From: Opitutus sp. GAS368 | Lineage (GTDB): Bacteria > Verrucomicrobiota > Verrucomicrobiia > Opitutales > Opitutaceae | Direction of reading: 5' to 3' | NCBI GenBank assembly: GCA_945862035.1 | Contig: CAMAXB010000145.1 | Coordinates: 1-7,725 of the forward strand | DNA length: 7,725 bases | Shown here: positions 1 through 5,997 of the stretch, one piece after another | How the letters are laid out: each line of letters starts with the position of its first letter | Numbering within the stretch: position 1 is the first letter of the stretch | The notes under the pieces: generated by a model | What the model saw: the letters and a program-made list of their open reading frames with translations, nothing else | Database searches by the model: none | Told to the model about the DNA's origin: nothing | Translations under genes and position numbers: made by a program

Positions 1-1344
1 GGTGACGGGATTCAGGAACAGGAAGCTGCTCGAGGTGGCGGCCTTGTTGGCCTCGTAGACCGCCGGGGCGGTCGCCTGCAGGTGCTCCACCGTGAAGCGG
101 TCCTTCGCATACCCGAGGCCGGGGCCGCCGAGGAGGCCCGCGGACATCATGCCGATGCCGCCCATGATGGACATGGCAATGGCGCCGGTCCGGGGGAAGC
201 GGTCGCCGACGACGGCGAGCATCGTTGGCCAGAAGAAGGTCTTGCCCACGGCGTAGACCGAGAGGGCAACCAGCGCCCCGACAAAGGTCGTGATGCCGCT
301 GACCATGTTGAGGCCGACGACGCCGAGCACCGAGCAGATCAGCAGCAGGCCGATCGGGGAGATCTTCAGCTTGCTCTCAATGAAGTGGGCGCAGAAGCGC
401 AGCGCGAACATCAGCATCGAGGTGAACACGAAGAGGATCTTGCCTTGGTCCGGGGTGAGAATGTTGCCCGTGATGTTCTGGATCCAACCGTCCGTGCCGA
501 GCTCCACCGCGCCGATGAGCGCGTGGGTGATGAAGAGCACAAACAGCAGGAACGAACCGATCGAGAACTTCGTCAGCACGCCGACCACGGCCAGCAGCAC
601 GAGGCCAATGCCCCAGGAGGCGGCAGTAGGCATCGAAAGCGCATTCGAGAAGAAGAGAACCAGCAGATAGCAGGCGACCGCCGCGCCGAGGATGCCGACC
701 TCGCGGAGCATCTCGCCGACCTTGAGACCCTTTTCCGCCGCCTCGGACTTGGGGAAGCTCTGACCCATGAACATCACGCCATAGGCGAGGGTGGGGATCA
801 GAAAAAGACCAAGCTGCACTTTCCAGCTCATGCCAGCCGCACCAAGCGTCCAGCCAATCAGGCCACCGATGACCATGCCTGCGGGCCAGGAGGCGTGCAG
901 GATGTTGAGATAGTGCGTGCGATTCTTGGGGTAGAGGGTCGAGACCAGCGGATTCGCAACGGCCTCGAGCGTGCCGTTGGCGAGGGCGAACACAAAGGTG
1001 CCCCAGTAAAGGAACTGGTAGGCGGTTTCCTGCGCCTGGCCGGGCCCCGCCGCGAACGTGATGAAGGCCGACATCACGTGGAAGAGGAAGGCCGCAAGGA
1101 CCAGCTTGCCGTAGCCAATCTTGTCCACCACCACGCCGCCAATGATGATTCCGAAGCAGAACCCGGTGAACCCGGCGCCGCCAATGGCACCGAGCTGCGC
1201 GCCGGTGAAGCCGAAATCAGCAGCCCAGTTGGCAAGAATGCCTCCTCGGACGCCAAAGCCGATACCGGCGGCAAGGATGGCGGTGAATCCAGCCCAGAGG
1301 AGCCGGCTCGCGTTCGGTGAGATACCTTCAGTGTTTGCTGACAT
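1..1344 (-). CDS. MFS sugar-type permease (partial, C-terminus beyond left edge)
   Basis: Reading the minus strand from the ATG at 1344 gives 448 codons without a stop up to the window edge, so the C-terminus is missing. The protein is strongly hydrophobic, with many membrane segments and glycine-rich helices. Residues 69-80 (GGVVVDKIGYGK) match the MFS loop 2-3 signature (G-x-x-x-D-x-x-G-x-x-K). Residues 123-139 (NGTLEAVANPLVSTLYP) and about 143-162 (LNILHASWPAG) resemble the fucose/glucose-galactose permease branch of the MFS, where an N-P or N-x-x-I/V in helix 4 is typical. FPKSEA near 197-202 begins the central cytoplasmic loop between the two six-helix halves. Expected role: inner-membrane, probably proton- or sodium-coupled uptake of a sugar or small organic substrate; the substrate cannot be read from sequence. 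The start follows a C-rich leader without a Shine-Dalgarno motif. The gene is divergent from the phosphotriesterase remnant. Fold is sure, substrate class unsure. Confidence 0.88.
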   Translation of the reverse strand, partial: MSANTEGISPNASRLLWAGFTAILAAGIGFGVRGGILANWAADFGFTGAQLGAIGGAGFTGFCFGIIIGGVVVDKIGYGKLVLAAFLFHVMSAFITFAAGPGQAQETAYQFLYWGTFVFALANGTLEAVANPLVSTLYPKNRTHYLNILHASWPAGMVIGGLIGWTLGAAGMSWKVQLGLFLIPTLAYGVMFMGQSFPKSEAAEKGLKVGEMLREVGILGAAVACYLLVLFFSNALSMPTAASWGIGLVLLAVVGVLTKFSIGSFLLFVLFITHALIGAVELGTDGWIQNITGNILTPDQGKILFVFTSMLMFALRFCAHFIESKLKISPIGLLLICSVLGVVGLNMVSGITTFVGALVALSVYAVGKTFFWPTMLAVVGDRFPRTGAIAMSIMGGIGMMSAGLLGGPGLGYAKDRFTVEHLQATAPAVYEANKAATSSSFLFLNPVT

Positions 1345-1679
1345 GGTTGTAGGGGGTGGGGTTGACGCGGGAAAATCGGGGACGGACGACAGGCGCGGAC
1401 CAGATCGGGTCAATCGCAACGGCGCCCGGGGACGGCGCGGCAGGGTCGCCGGGATCGCTCCGGGATGAGCCGACGCAGGCGGACGCTGCCTGTCGGGAGA
1501 AATTCTGCTTCACCGCCCGGGGGTAGGGGAGTGGTCATTCATCGGCGAAGATTGCAGTCCGGCGTCCCGCTGCAAATACAAAGTGTTCGGTTCATTCCAC
1601 CCGGCCCGAGGGCTTCGCACCCGCCCCGCCGGATGGCTTGCAGCCTGTCGCCAGCCAGGCACGGCTACCTTCGGACATC
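1345..1679. other. Divergent intergenic region, no gene seen
   Basis: This 335-bp gap separates the MFS gene (leftward) from the phosphotriesterase remnant (rightward), so promoters of both should lie here. I see no convincing sigma-70 promoter pair and no conserved small protein. There is an imperfect hairpin at 1470-1496 (arms CCGAC/GTCGG and AGGC/GCCT with a 2-base bulge), and a spaced dyad TTGCAG (1552-1557) / CTGCAA (1570-1575) separated by 12 bases, which could be a regulator half-site pair but is short enough to be chance. Short frames across the region have biased, low-complexity translations and look spurious. Confidence 0.6.
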
Positions 1680-2144
1680 ATGAAGGCGTTTCATTCACCC
1701 CGGCTCGGCGCGATCCTCCTGCTCGCCCTTGCAGCCGCCGAATGGTCACAGGCCTCGCAGCCGACGACCACTCCGCTTGCGGTCATGACCGTGACCGGCC
1801 CCGTTGCAATCGGCAAACTCGGCCTGGTCCTCGCCCATGAGCACGTGATGTCGACCTGCTGGGCCGAGCCCGCCGCCGGCCCCACGCGACGACGATGCGG
1901 CGGCCACCGCGGCCTGCTCTCCCATGACGGCAACCTGCACCCGGCACCGGGCGCGCGTCCGCGATCCTTCGACTGGCTCCTGCGCGAAGGGCGCGCCGCC
2001 CTCAGCGCTGCCGGCTTCACCCCGGCCGATTGGCGCCTCATGACGGTGGACCGGCCGCCGCCGACGCGATCCGCCCGCGTCAGGCAATCGCGCAGCCCGT
2101 TGCGCGCTTCGGCCAACACCACGCCGGTAACCAAAAACCAATAA
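1680..2144 (+). pseudogene. Phosphotriesterase-family (amidohydrolase superfamily) remnant with large internal deletion
   Basis: From the ATG at 1680 the frame encodes 154 residues beginning with a plausible signal peptide (about residues 1-25, hydrophobic ILLLALAAA). It continues with VTGPVAIGKLGLVLAHEHV, the N-terminal strand of the phosphotriesterase family with the first two metal-ligand histidines (H53, H55). Residues 79-84 (LLSHDG), followed by FDWLLREGRAALSAAGFTPADW and MTVD, match the C-terminal end of the same family, where that Asp (D83 here) is the last metal ligand. The carboxylated Lys and two further His, roughly 200 residues of barrel, are missing; family members are usually about 320-370 residues. 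Between the two parts the frame is disturbed: bases 1888-1914 read in the +1 frame give DDDAAATAA, a better family match than the Arg/Cys-rich text in frame. Near 2045 the expected NPA motif is also lost. Homology ends near 2095; the frame then runs into the 7-bp repeat, which supplies the stop. A working enzyme is very unlikely. Confidence 0.72.
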
Positions 2145-2175
2145 CTAAGAACGAGGAACGAGTAAGAAAGAAGGG
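2127..2175. repeat. Degenerate 7-bp tandem repeat, A/purine-rich
   Basis: Seven consecutive 7-base units can be laid end to end from 2127 to 2175. The core five (2127-2161) fit the consensus N-[TAG]-A-A-C-[CTG]-A, for example GTAACCA, ATAACTA and GGAACGA; the last two units are more diverged. The tract is A-rich and purine-rich on the plus strand inside otherwise very GC-rich DNA. It begins inside the 3' end of the phosphotriesterase remnant and ends just before the palindrome upstream of the DUF5916 gene. It is not a multiple-of-three protein repeat, and its units differ mainly at fixed positions (2 and 6), as expected of an old heptad repeat. Heptanucleotide short tandem repeats are known from other bacteria, such as cyanobacterial STRRs; relation to those is not implied. 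Confidence 0.7.
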
Positions 2176-2182
2176 ATTGCCA

Positions 2183-2196
2183 GATTGTGCACAATC
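2183..2196. promoter_or_regulatory. Perfect 14-bp palindrome upstream of the DUF5916 gene
   Basis: GATTGTG followed directly by CACAATC forms a perfect dyad centred between 2189 and 2190, about 94 bases before the DUF5916 start. A competing inverted repeat shares its right arm: GGGATTG (2173-2179) with CAATCCC (2192-2198), because GATTG occurs twice (2175-2179 and 2183-2187). A 7+7 perfect palindrome without spacer is the shape of an operator for a dimeric regulator. It could also be the tail of the neighbouring repeat element. No regulator is identified. Confidence 0.42.
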
Positions 2197-2289
2197 CCGC
2201 TCGATGGGCGGAACGGAGAACGGTTGCCCCTGCCTGAATCCCGCGTCAGCACGCGCCTGATTTCCTTCGGGTCGCGAACCCTTTTTTCC

Positions 2290-4932
2290 ATGTTTCTCCG
2301 TTCGCGCACCCGCGTTCTTGCTCCTGCATTCCTTGCTTTCTGCGCGCTGTCGCTCTCCGGCGCCGAAGTCGCCGCACCGGCCGGGACCGCCGCGGGCCAC
2401 GAGGATTTCGCCCGCCGTGTTTACGAGACCACCCGCCTGCAGGGCGTCGCGCCCCGCATCGACGGACAACTCGACGACACCGCCTGGCAGCTGGGCACTT
2501 GGGCTAGCGACTTCAGTCAGGCCGAGCCCAACGAGGGCCGCCCGGCCTCCAAGCCCACCTCGCTCAAGATCCTCTATGACGATCGCTACCTTTACATCGC
2601 CATTCGCGCCCACGACCCCGAGGTCCGCTCGCTTCGGCGCCTGCGCGGCAAGCGGGACGAGGAAACGGGCGACATGGTCGGCATCGCCTTCGATAGCTAT
2701 CGCGACTACCGCACCGCGTTCCAGTTCGATGTCACCTCCGGCGGATCGAAGGTCGACCTCGCCCTTCTCAACGATGGTGAGGACAAGAGCTGGAATGCCG
2801 TCTGGGAGGTCCGGGTCGGCCAGGAGGCCGATGCCTGGGTCGCCGAATACCGCATCCCCCTCAGTCAGGTCCGCTACAGCAAGGAGCGGAATCAGGTCTG
2901 GGGCCTCCACAGCTGGCGGCGCATCGATCACCTGCAGGAGGAAAGCCACTGGCAGCTCATCCCCGAGGATAATCGCGGCTACGTCTACTCCTTCGGCGAA
3001 CTCCGCGGCATCACCGACCTGCCGCGCTCCCGCCGCATCGAGATTCTTCCGTATCTATCCGGCAAGTACGCCACGACGGAGGAAATCCCAGGCAATCCTT
3101 ACCGCACCGGTTCCGAGACCGTCATCGAGGGCGGTCTCGACGCCAAGATCGGCCTCTCCAGCAACTTCACCCTCGATCTCTCGATCAATCCCGACTTCGG
3201 ACAGGTCGAGGCGGATCCCTCGGAAATCAACCTCAACACCTTCGAAACCCTGCTGCAGGAGCGGCGTCCGTTCTTTCTCGAGGGCAAGAGCATCCTCGAC
3301 TTCGGCTTCGGTGATGTGACCCAGGTCTTTTACCCCCGCCGCATCGGCCGGGCACCCTCGCTCACCGCCCGCGGCCCCGGCTTCGTCGACGCCCCCGCCG
3401 TCACCCGCATCCTCGGCGCGGCCAAGGTCACCGGCAAGACCCCGGGCGGCCTGTCCGTCGGCCTGCTGCTCGCGCAGACCGACGAGGAACGCGCCCGCAT
3501 CTCGCTCAACGGCGCCGAGACGCGCGTCATCGTCGAGCCCGCCACCAACTTCTCGGTTGTCCGCATGGAGCAGGCCCTCAACGAGGGTGCCACCCGCTTC
3601 GGCGGCATCCTCACCGCCACGCGGCGCAGCCTCGAGGCTGGCCTGCCCGGTCTCATGACCGACACGGGCTATACGGCCGGCATCGACCTGCTGCATTATT
3701 GGGGCAACCGGACCTACTACGTGGACTTCACCCTGATCGGCAGCCGGGTGGAGGGCTCCCAAGCCGCAATCACCGATCTGCAGACGAAGCTCGTGCATAA
3801 TTTCGCACGGCCTGACGCCGAGAATCTTGACGTCGATTTTGACGCCACCGCCCTGCAGGGCACCGGCGGCGAATTCATCATCGGCAAGAGCAGTAATGGC
3901 AACTGGCGCTATCGCACCTCTGTCGACTGGCGCTCCCCCGGGTTTGAGCTCAACGACATTGGCTACCAGCGCGCCGCCGATCAGCTCAAGCACGAGGTCC
4001 AACTCTCCTACGTCAAAACGCGCCCCGGCCCCCGCCTGCGCCGCTACAACGTGACGTTCGACTACGCCGGCCGCTACGACTTCTCGCTCGACGAGATCCA
4101 GAAGGATTTCACGGTCAATAGCTCGGTCACCTCCAACCAGAACTGGATCTACACCGCGCGCACGTCCTACCGCACCGAGGTGCTCGACCACCGCATCCTG
4201 CGCGGCGGCAACGCCCTGATCACGCCCGACTCGATCACTTTCAGCGGTACCGTCACGACCGATCGTTCCAAGCCGCGCGACTACCGCGGCGAGTTCAGTC
4301 ACGCCGTTTCCAGCGACGGCCTCTCCCGCACCACGCGCCTCGGCACGACCTTCAGCACCCGCCTCCGCGACCGCGTGAACGTCCAGGCCGAGCTTTCCTA
4401 CATCAATGCGGCGAGCGATCTCCAGTATGTCCGCACCGTGAACGCCGGCGGCATCCGTCGCGACATCATGGGTCATCTCGACCAGCAGACGCTGACCGCG
4501 GAGCTGCGCTTTGACGTCAACCTCACCCCGCAGCTCTCCCTCTCGTTCTACGGCAGCCCCTTCCTCTCCGCTGGCGAGTACACCGACTTCAAGCGCGTCA
4601 CCAATTCCCGCGCCTCTGGCTACGACGACCGCTTCCGCCGCCTGGCCGGCAACGTGGCCTACAACCCGGCCACGTCCACCTACACCGTCACCGGCGACGG
4701 CACGCCGTATTCCTTCGGCAACCGCGACTTCAACCTTCGCGAGTTCAAATCCAACGTTGTCCTCCGCTGGGAGTACAAGGCGGGCTCAACCGCCTTCTTC
4801 GTCTGGAGCCAGAACCGCACCGATCCCTTCGTGTCCGGCGATTTCTCGCCCGGCACCGAGTACCAGCGCCTCTTCAGCGCGCGCCCGGACAATACCTTTG
4901 TGGTGAAGTTCAGCTATTGGTTCGCCCTCTGA
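2290..4932 (+). CDS. DUF5916 outer-membrane protein with N-terminal CBM9-like domain
   Basis: The protein has 880 residues from the ATG at 2290, chosen because it gives a clear signal peptide (residues 1 to about 24, MFLRSRTRVLAPAFLAFCAL then Ala-rich); the TTG at 2185 would add a non-hydrophobic tail upstream. Residues about 47-235 form a CBM9-like beta-sandwich: IDGQLDDTAW (57-66), the F-x-Q-x-x-P segment (75-80), YDDRYLYIAIRAHDP (96-110) and a YRIP strand (187-190). The hallmark DUF5916 segment follows: NPDFGQVEADPSEINL (300-315), FETLLQERRPFFLEG (318-332) and FYPRRIGR (347-354). The rest is alternating-residue strand text with many aromatics, as in a membrane beta-barrel. It includes SFYGSPFLSAGEYTDF near 753, LRWEYKAGST near 825, and an aromatic C-terminus (SYWFAL) suitable as a barrel-assembly signal. 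Expected place: outer membrane, possibly binding or passing glycans; the family has no settled function. No Shine-Dalgarno motif precedes the start. It lies alone between repeat elements and a convergent gene. Confidence 0.9.
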   Translation: MFLRSRTRVLAPAFLAFCALSLSGAEVAAPAGTAAGHEDFARRVYETTRLQGVAPRIDGQLDDTAWQLGTWASDFSQAEPNEGRPASKPTSLKILYDDRYLYIAIRAHDPEVRSLRRLRGKRDEETGDMVGIAFDSYRDYRTAFQFDVTSGGSKVDLALLNDGEDKSWNAVWEVRVGQEADAWVAEYRIPLSQVRYSKERNQVWGLHSWRRIDHLQEESHWQLIPEDNRGYVYSFGELRGITDLPRSRRIEILPYLSGKYATTEEIPGNPYRTGSETVIEGGLDAKIGLSSNFTLDLSINPDFGQVEADPSEINLNTFETLLQERRPFFLEGKSILDFGFGDVTQVFYPRRIGRAPSLTARGPGFVDAPAVTRILGAAKVTGKTPGGLSVGLLLAQTDEERARISLNGAETRVIVEPATNFSVVRMEQALNEGATRFGGILTATRRSLEAGLPGLMTDTGYTAGIDLLHYWGNRTYYVDFTLIGSRVEGSQAAITDLQTKLVHNFARPDAENLDVDFDATALQGTGGEFIIGKSSNGNWRYRTSVDWRSPGFELNDIGYQRAADQLKHEVQLSYVKTRPGPRLRRYNVTFDYAGRYDFSLDEIQKDFTVNSSVTSNQNWIYTARTSYRTEVLDHRILRGGNALITPDSITFSGTVTTDRSKPRDYRGEFSHAVSSDGLSRTTRLGTTFSTRLRDRVNVQAELSYINAASDLQYVRTVNAGGIRRDIMGHLDQQTLTAELRFDVNLTPQLSLSFYGSPFLSAGEYTDFKRVTNSRASGYDDRFRRLAGNVAYNPATSTYTVTGDGTPYSFGNRDFNLREFKSNVVLRWEYKAGSTAFFVWSQNRTDPFVSGDFSPGTEYQRLFSARPDNTFVVKFSYWFAL

Positions 4933-4964
4933 AAACGCCGCGGGCCCGTCTTTGTTCAACGGCG

Positions 4965-4985
4965 GGGCGCGGCTCGCCCGCGCCC
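4965..4985. terminator. GC-rich hairpin between convergent genes (possible terminator)
   Basis: GGGCGCGG (4965-4972) pairs perfectly with CCGCGCCC (4978-4985) around a 5-base loop, 33 bases after the DUF5916 stop and about 130 bases beyond the stop of the oppositely oriented stress-protein gene. An 8-bp all-GC stem in a convergent gap fits a transcription end. There is no T-run on either side, so it is not a canonical intrinsic terminator. The rest of the gap (4933-5118) shows nothing recognisable. Confidence 0.35.
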
Positions 4986-5118
4986 GGTCGTCTCGGTTGG
5001 CCCATGATCAGGGCAAGACCGAAACCGCCCTCGATCGCTTCGGCGGTTCCGGCCAGCCGCCTGCCCCCATCACGCGCAAACTCCTCGGTCGGTCCTTCCG
5101 CCAGGCGCGACCAGGCAC

Positions 5119-5607
5119 TCAGCCGGTTTGGCGAATGATGAAGACCGGGCAGGTGCTCTGCGCAAGCACGGCTTCGGCGACGGAACCGAGAACGATGGCG
5201 CGGAATCCCGTGTAGCCATGCGAACTGAGGCAGATGACATCGGCCGCAAGTTTCGTCGCGACGGCAACGATCGTCTTGCCGGCGTCCTGCGATTCGATGA
5301 CTTCGACGGTCTGCTCGATTCCGGGCCCGAAGCCGGCACCCCGGGCCAGCGCGGTCAGACGATCCTGGCAGGCCTTGATGTGTTCCCGGTGCGCCGTCTG
5401 GCCTTCCGCATCCCACGGACCCTGGTGGTACTGCCCGCTCGGCAGGCAGCGGGGGTGCTGGACGTTGAGCAGGTGGATCCGTCCCCCGTTCGGGAGGAGC
5501 GCCGCGGCGGAGGGCAGGGCCCGATTGGCCAGTTCGGAGAAATCAGTCGTGATCAGCACCGTCCGGATAACGACGCGGGCGGCGGGGGCGTTGACGGTTT
5601 GGCTCAT
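5119..5607 (-). CDS. Universal stress protein (UspA family), single domain
   Basis: This gene encodes 162 residues on the minus strand, of usual length for a single-domain UspA protein. The N-terminal strand VLITTDFSELANRAL (17-31) is the classic beta1-alpha1 opening with the ATP-contacting Asp (D22). IHLLNVQHP (44-52) is strand 2. Residues 122-142 (ADVICLSSHGYTGFRAIVLGS) contain the nucleotide-binding loop, ending with G131, then G141-S142 at the expected nine-residue distance; VFIIR (155-159) is the last strand. The first Gly of the G-2X-G-9X-G(S/T) motif is Ser128 here, a common variant (SSHG/STHG), so ATP binding remains likely. Between residues 50 and 75 the long His-rich insertion is typical of family loop variation. 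Expected role: cytoplasmic stress-response protein. The ATG at 5607 is preferred because extending the frame further upstream antisense to the sulfatase gives non-homologous text. No Shine-Dalgarno motif is present; the gene converges with DUF5916 and diverges from the sulfatase. Confidence 0.92.
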   Translation of the reverse strand: MSQTVNAPAARVVIRTVLITTDFSELANRALPSAAALLPNGGRIHLLNVQHPRCLPSGQYHQGPWDAEGQTAHREHIKACQDRLTALARGAGFGPGIEQTVEVIESQDAGKTIVAVATKLAADVICLSSHGYTGFRAIVLGSVAEAVLAQSTCPVFIIRQTG

Positions 5608-5717
5608 GGCTAAAAGTGTGATTCGGCATCCGGGTAAATCAAGTCGGACCGGCCCGGCTCCCGCCGATTTGCGCGCGGTCACATCCAGAATGAACCGGCT
5701 GGGTCTGGCACCGGTGT

Positions 5718-5739
5718 GCGCCTCCATTGGCGGAGGCGC
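5718..5739. repeat. Perfect 8-bp-arm hairpin upstream of the stress-protein gene
   Basis: GCGCCTCC (5718-5725) and GGAGGCGC (5732-5739) are exact reverse complements around a 6-base loop. It sits about 110 bases upstream of the stress-protein start in the divergent region, so it is not in a position for terminating either neighbour. Its shape fits a dispersed REP-like hairpin or a regulator site. Confidence 0.5.
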
Positions 5740-5913
5740 GCTCCTGGTCGGTGCTTGCTCCGGTCCGCGCGCGGGGCCAAGGAGAGTCGGCGAAGGCCAT
5801 GCCATGCATCCGGTTTCACCGGCCTGATGTAGTTGGAAAACAACGACAGCGCATCGTACCTTGGTCGGCACCGCCCCGCTCCGACGCCGTCGTCGTGGCG
5901 TTTCGTGTTCGAA

Positions 5914-5949
5914 CCCGCCGGACCAATGGAGGGCTTGCAAGCCGGCGGG
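5914..5949. repeat. Nested inverted repeat upstream of the sulfatase
   Basis: The outer arms CCCGCCGG (5914-5921) and CCGGCGGG (5942-5949) are perfect reverse complements 20 bases apart. The spacer and right arm contain a perfect 12-bp palindrome, GGCTTGCAAGCC (5932-5943), which overlaps the right outer arm, so the two structures would exclude each other in a single-stranded form. The element lies 49 bases before the sulfatase ATG. Confidence 0.5.
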
Positions 5950-5963
5950 AGCCGTGAACGGTG

Positions 5964-5975
5964 GGTGCGCGCACC
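5964..5975. promoter_or_regulatory. 12-bp perfect palindrome just upstream of the sulfatase start
   Basis: GGTGCGCGCACC is self-complementary and ends 22 bases before the sulfatase ATG, where a repressor or the leader fold could affect expression. The stem would need an almost closed loop in RNA, so a DNA-level protein site is the simpler reading. In DNA of this GC content such a palindrome could arise by chance. Confidence 0.3.
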
Positions 5976-5997
5976 TCGCCCCCGGGTCGCTCACCCT

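Larger units (their letters stand above)
5608..5997. other. Divergent intergenic region with several inverted repeats
   Basis: This 390-bp gap separates the stress-protein gene (leftward) and the sulfatase (rightward) and must contain both promoters. No coding frame in it is convincing. No clear sigma-70 pair is visible; TTGATT on the minus strand about 35 bases before the stress-protein start is a weak -35 candidate without a good -10. The region is notable for perfect inverted repeats, listed separately (5718-5739, 5914-5949, 5964-5975), and for two oppositely oriented copies of CCAATGGAGG (5721-5730 minus, 5923-5932 plus). Confidence 0.6.

Noticed and set aside
82..1320. 412-codon open frame on the plus strand
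   Set aside because: It lies wholly antisense to the MFS transporter; its translation is low-complexity Arg/Glu/His/Gly text without a fold, whereas the minus strand encodes a clear membrane protein.
1328..1513. 61-codon minus-strand frame overlapping the MFS start
   Set aside because: No similarity, no ribosome-binding site, biased Pro/Ser/Arg text; treated as chance.
1552..1575. Dyad TTGCAG-N12-CTGCAA as an operator
   Set aside because: Only six matching bases per arm with a long spacer; expected by chance in several hundred bases. Mentioned only in the intergenic entry.
2185..2289. Earlier TTG start of the DUF5916 protein
   Set aside because: It falls inside the 14-bp palindrome and would place 35 polar residues before the signal peptide.
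2080..2949. 289-codon open frame on the minus strand
   Set aside because: It is antisense to the DUF5916 N-terminus and the heptad repeat; its hydrophobic FLVIGFWL-like end is simply the translated 7-bp repeat.
3055..4476. 473-codon open frame on the minus strand
   Set aside because: It is antisense to the DUF5916 gene; the Gly/Ala/Asp/Glu-rich translation is a codon-bias shadow.
4933..5118. Possible small gene in the gap between DUF5916 and the stress protein
   Set aside because: Frames here are Arg/Pro/Ala-rich with no start context or recognisable motif; only the GC-rich hairpin stands out.
5833..5997. Earlier in-frame start of the sulfatase
   Set aside because: The extra 55 residues are not hydrophobic and would bury the signal peptide that begins at 5998.
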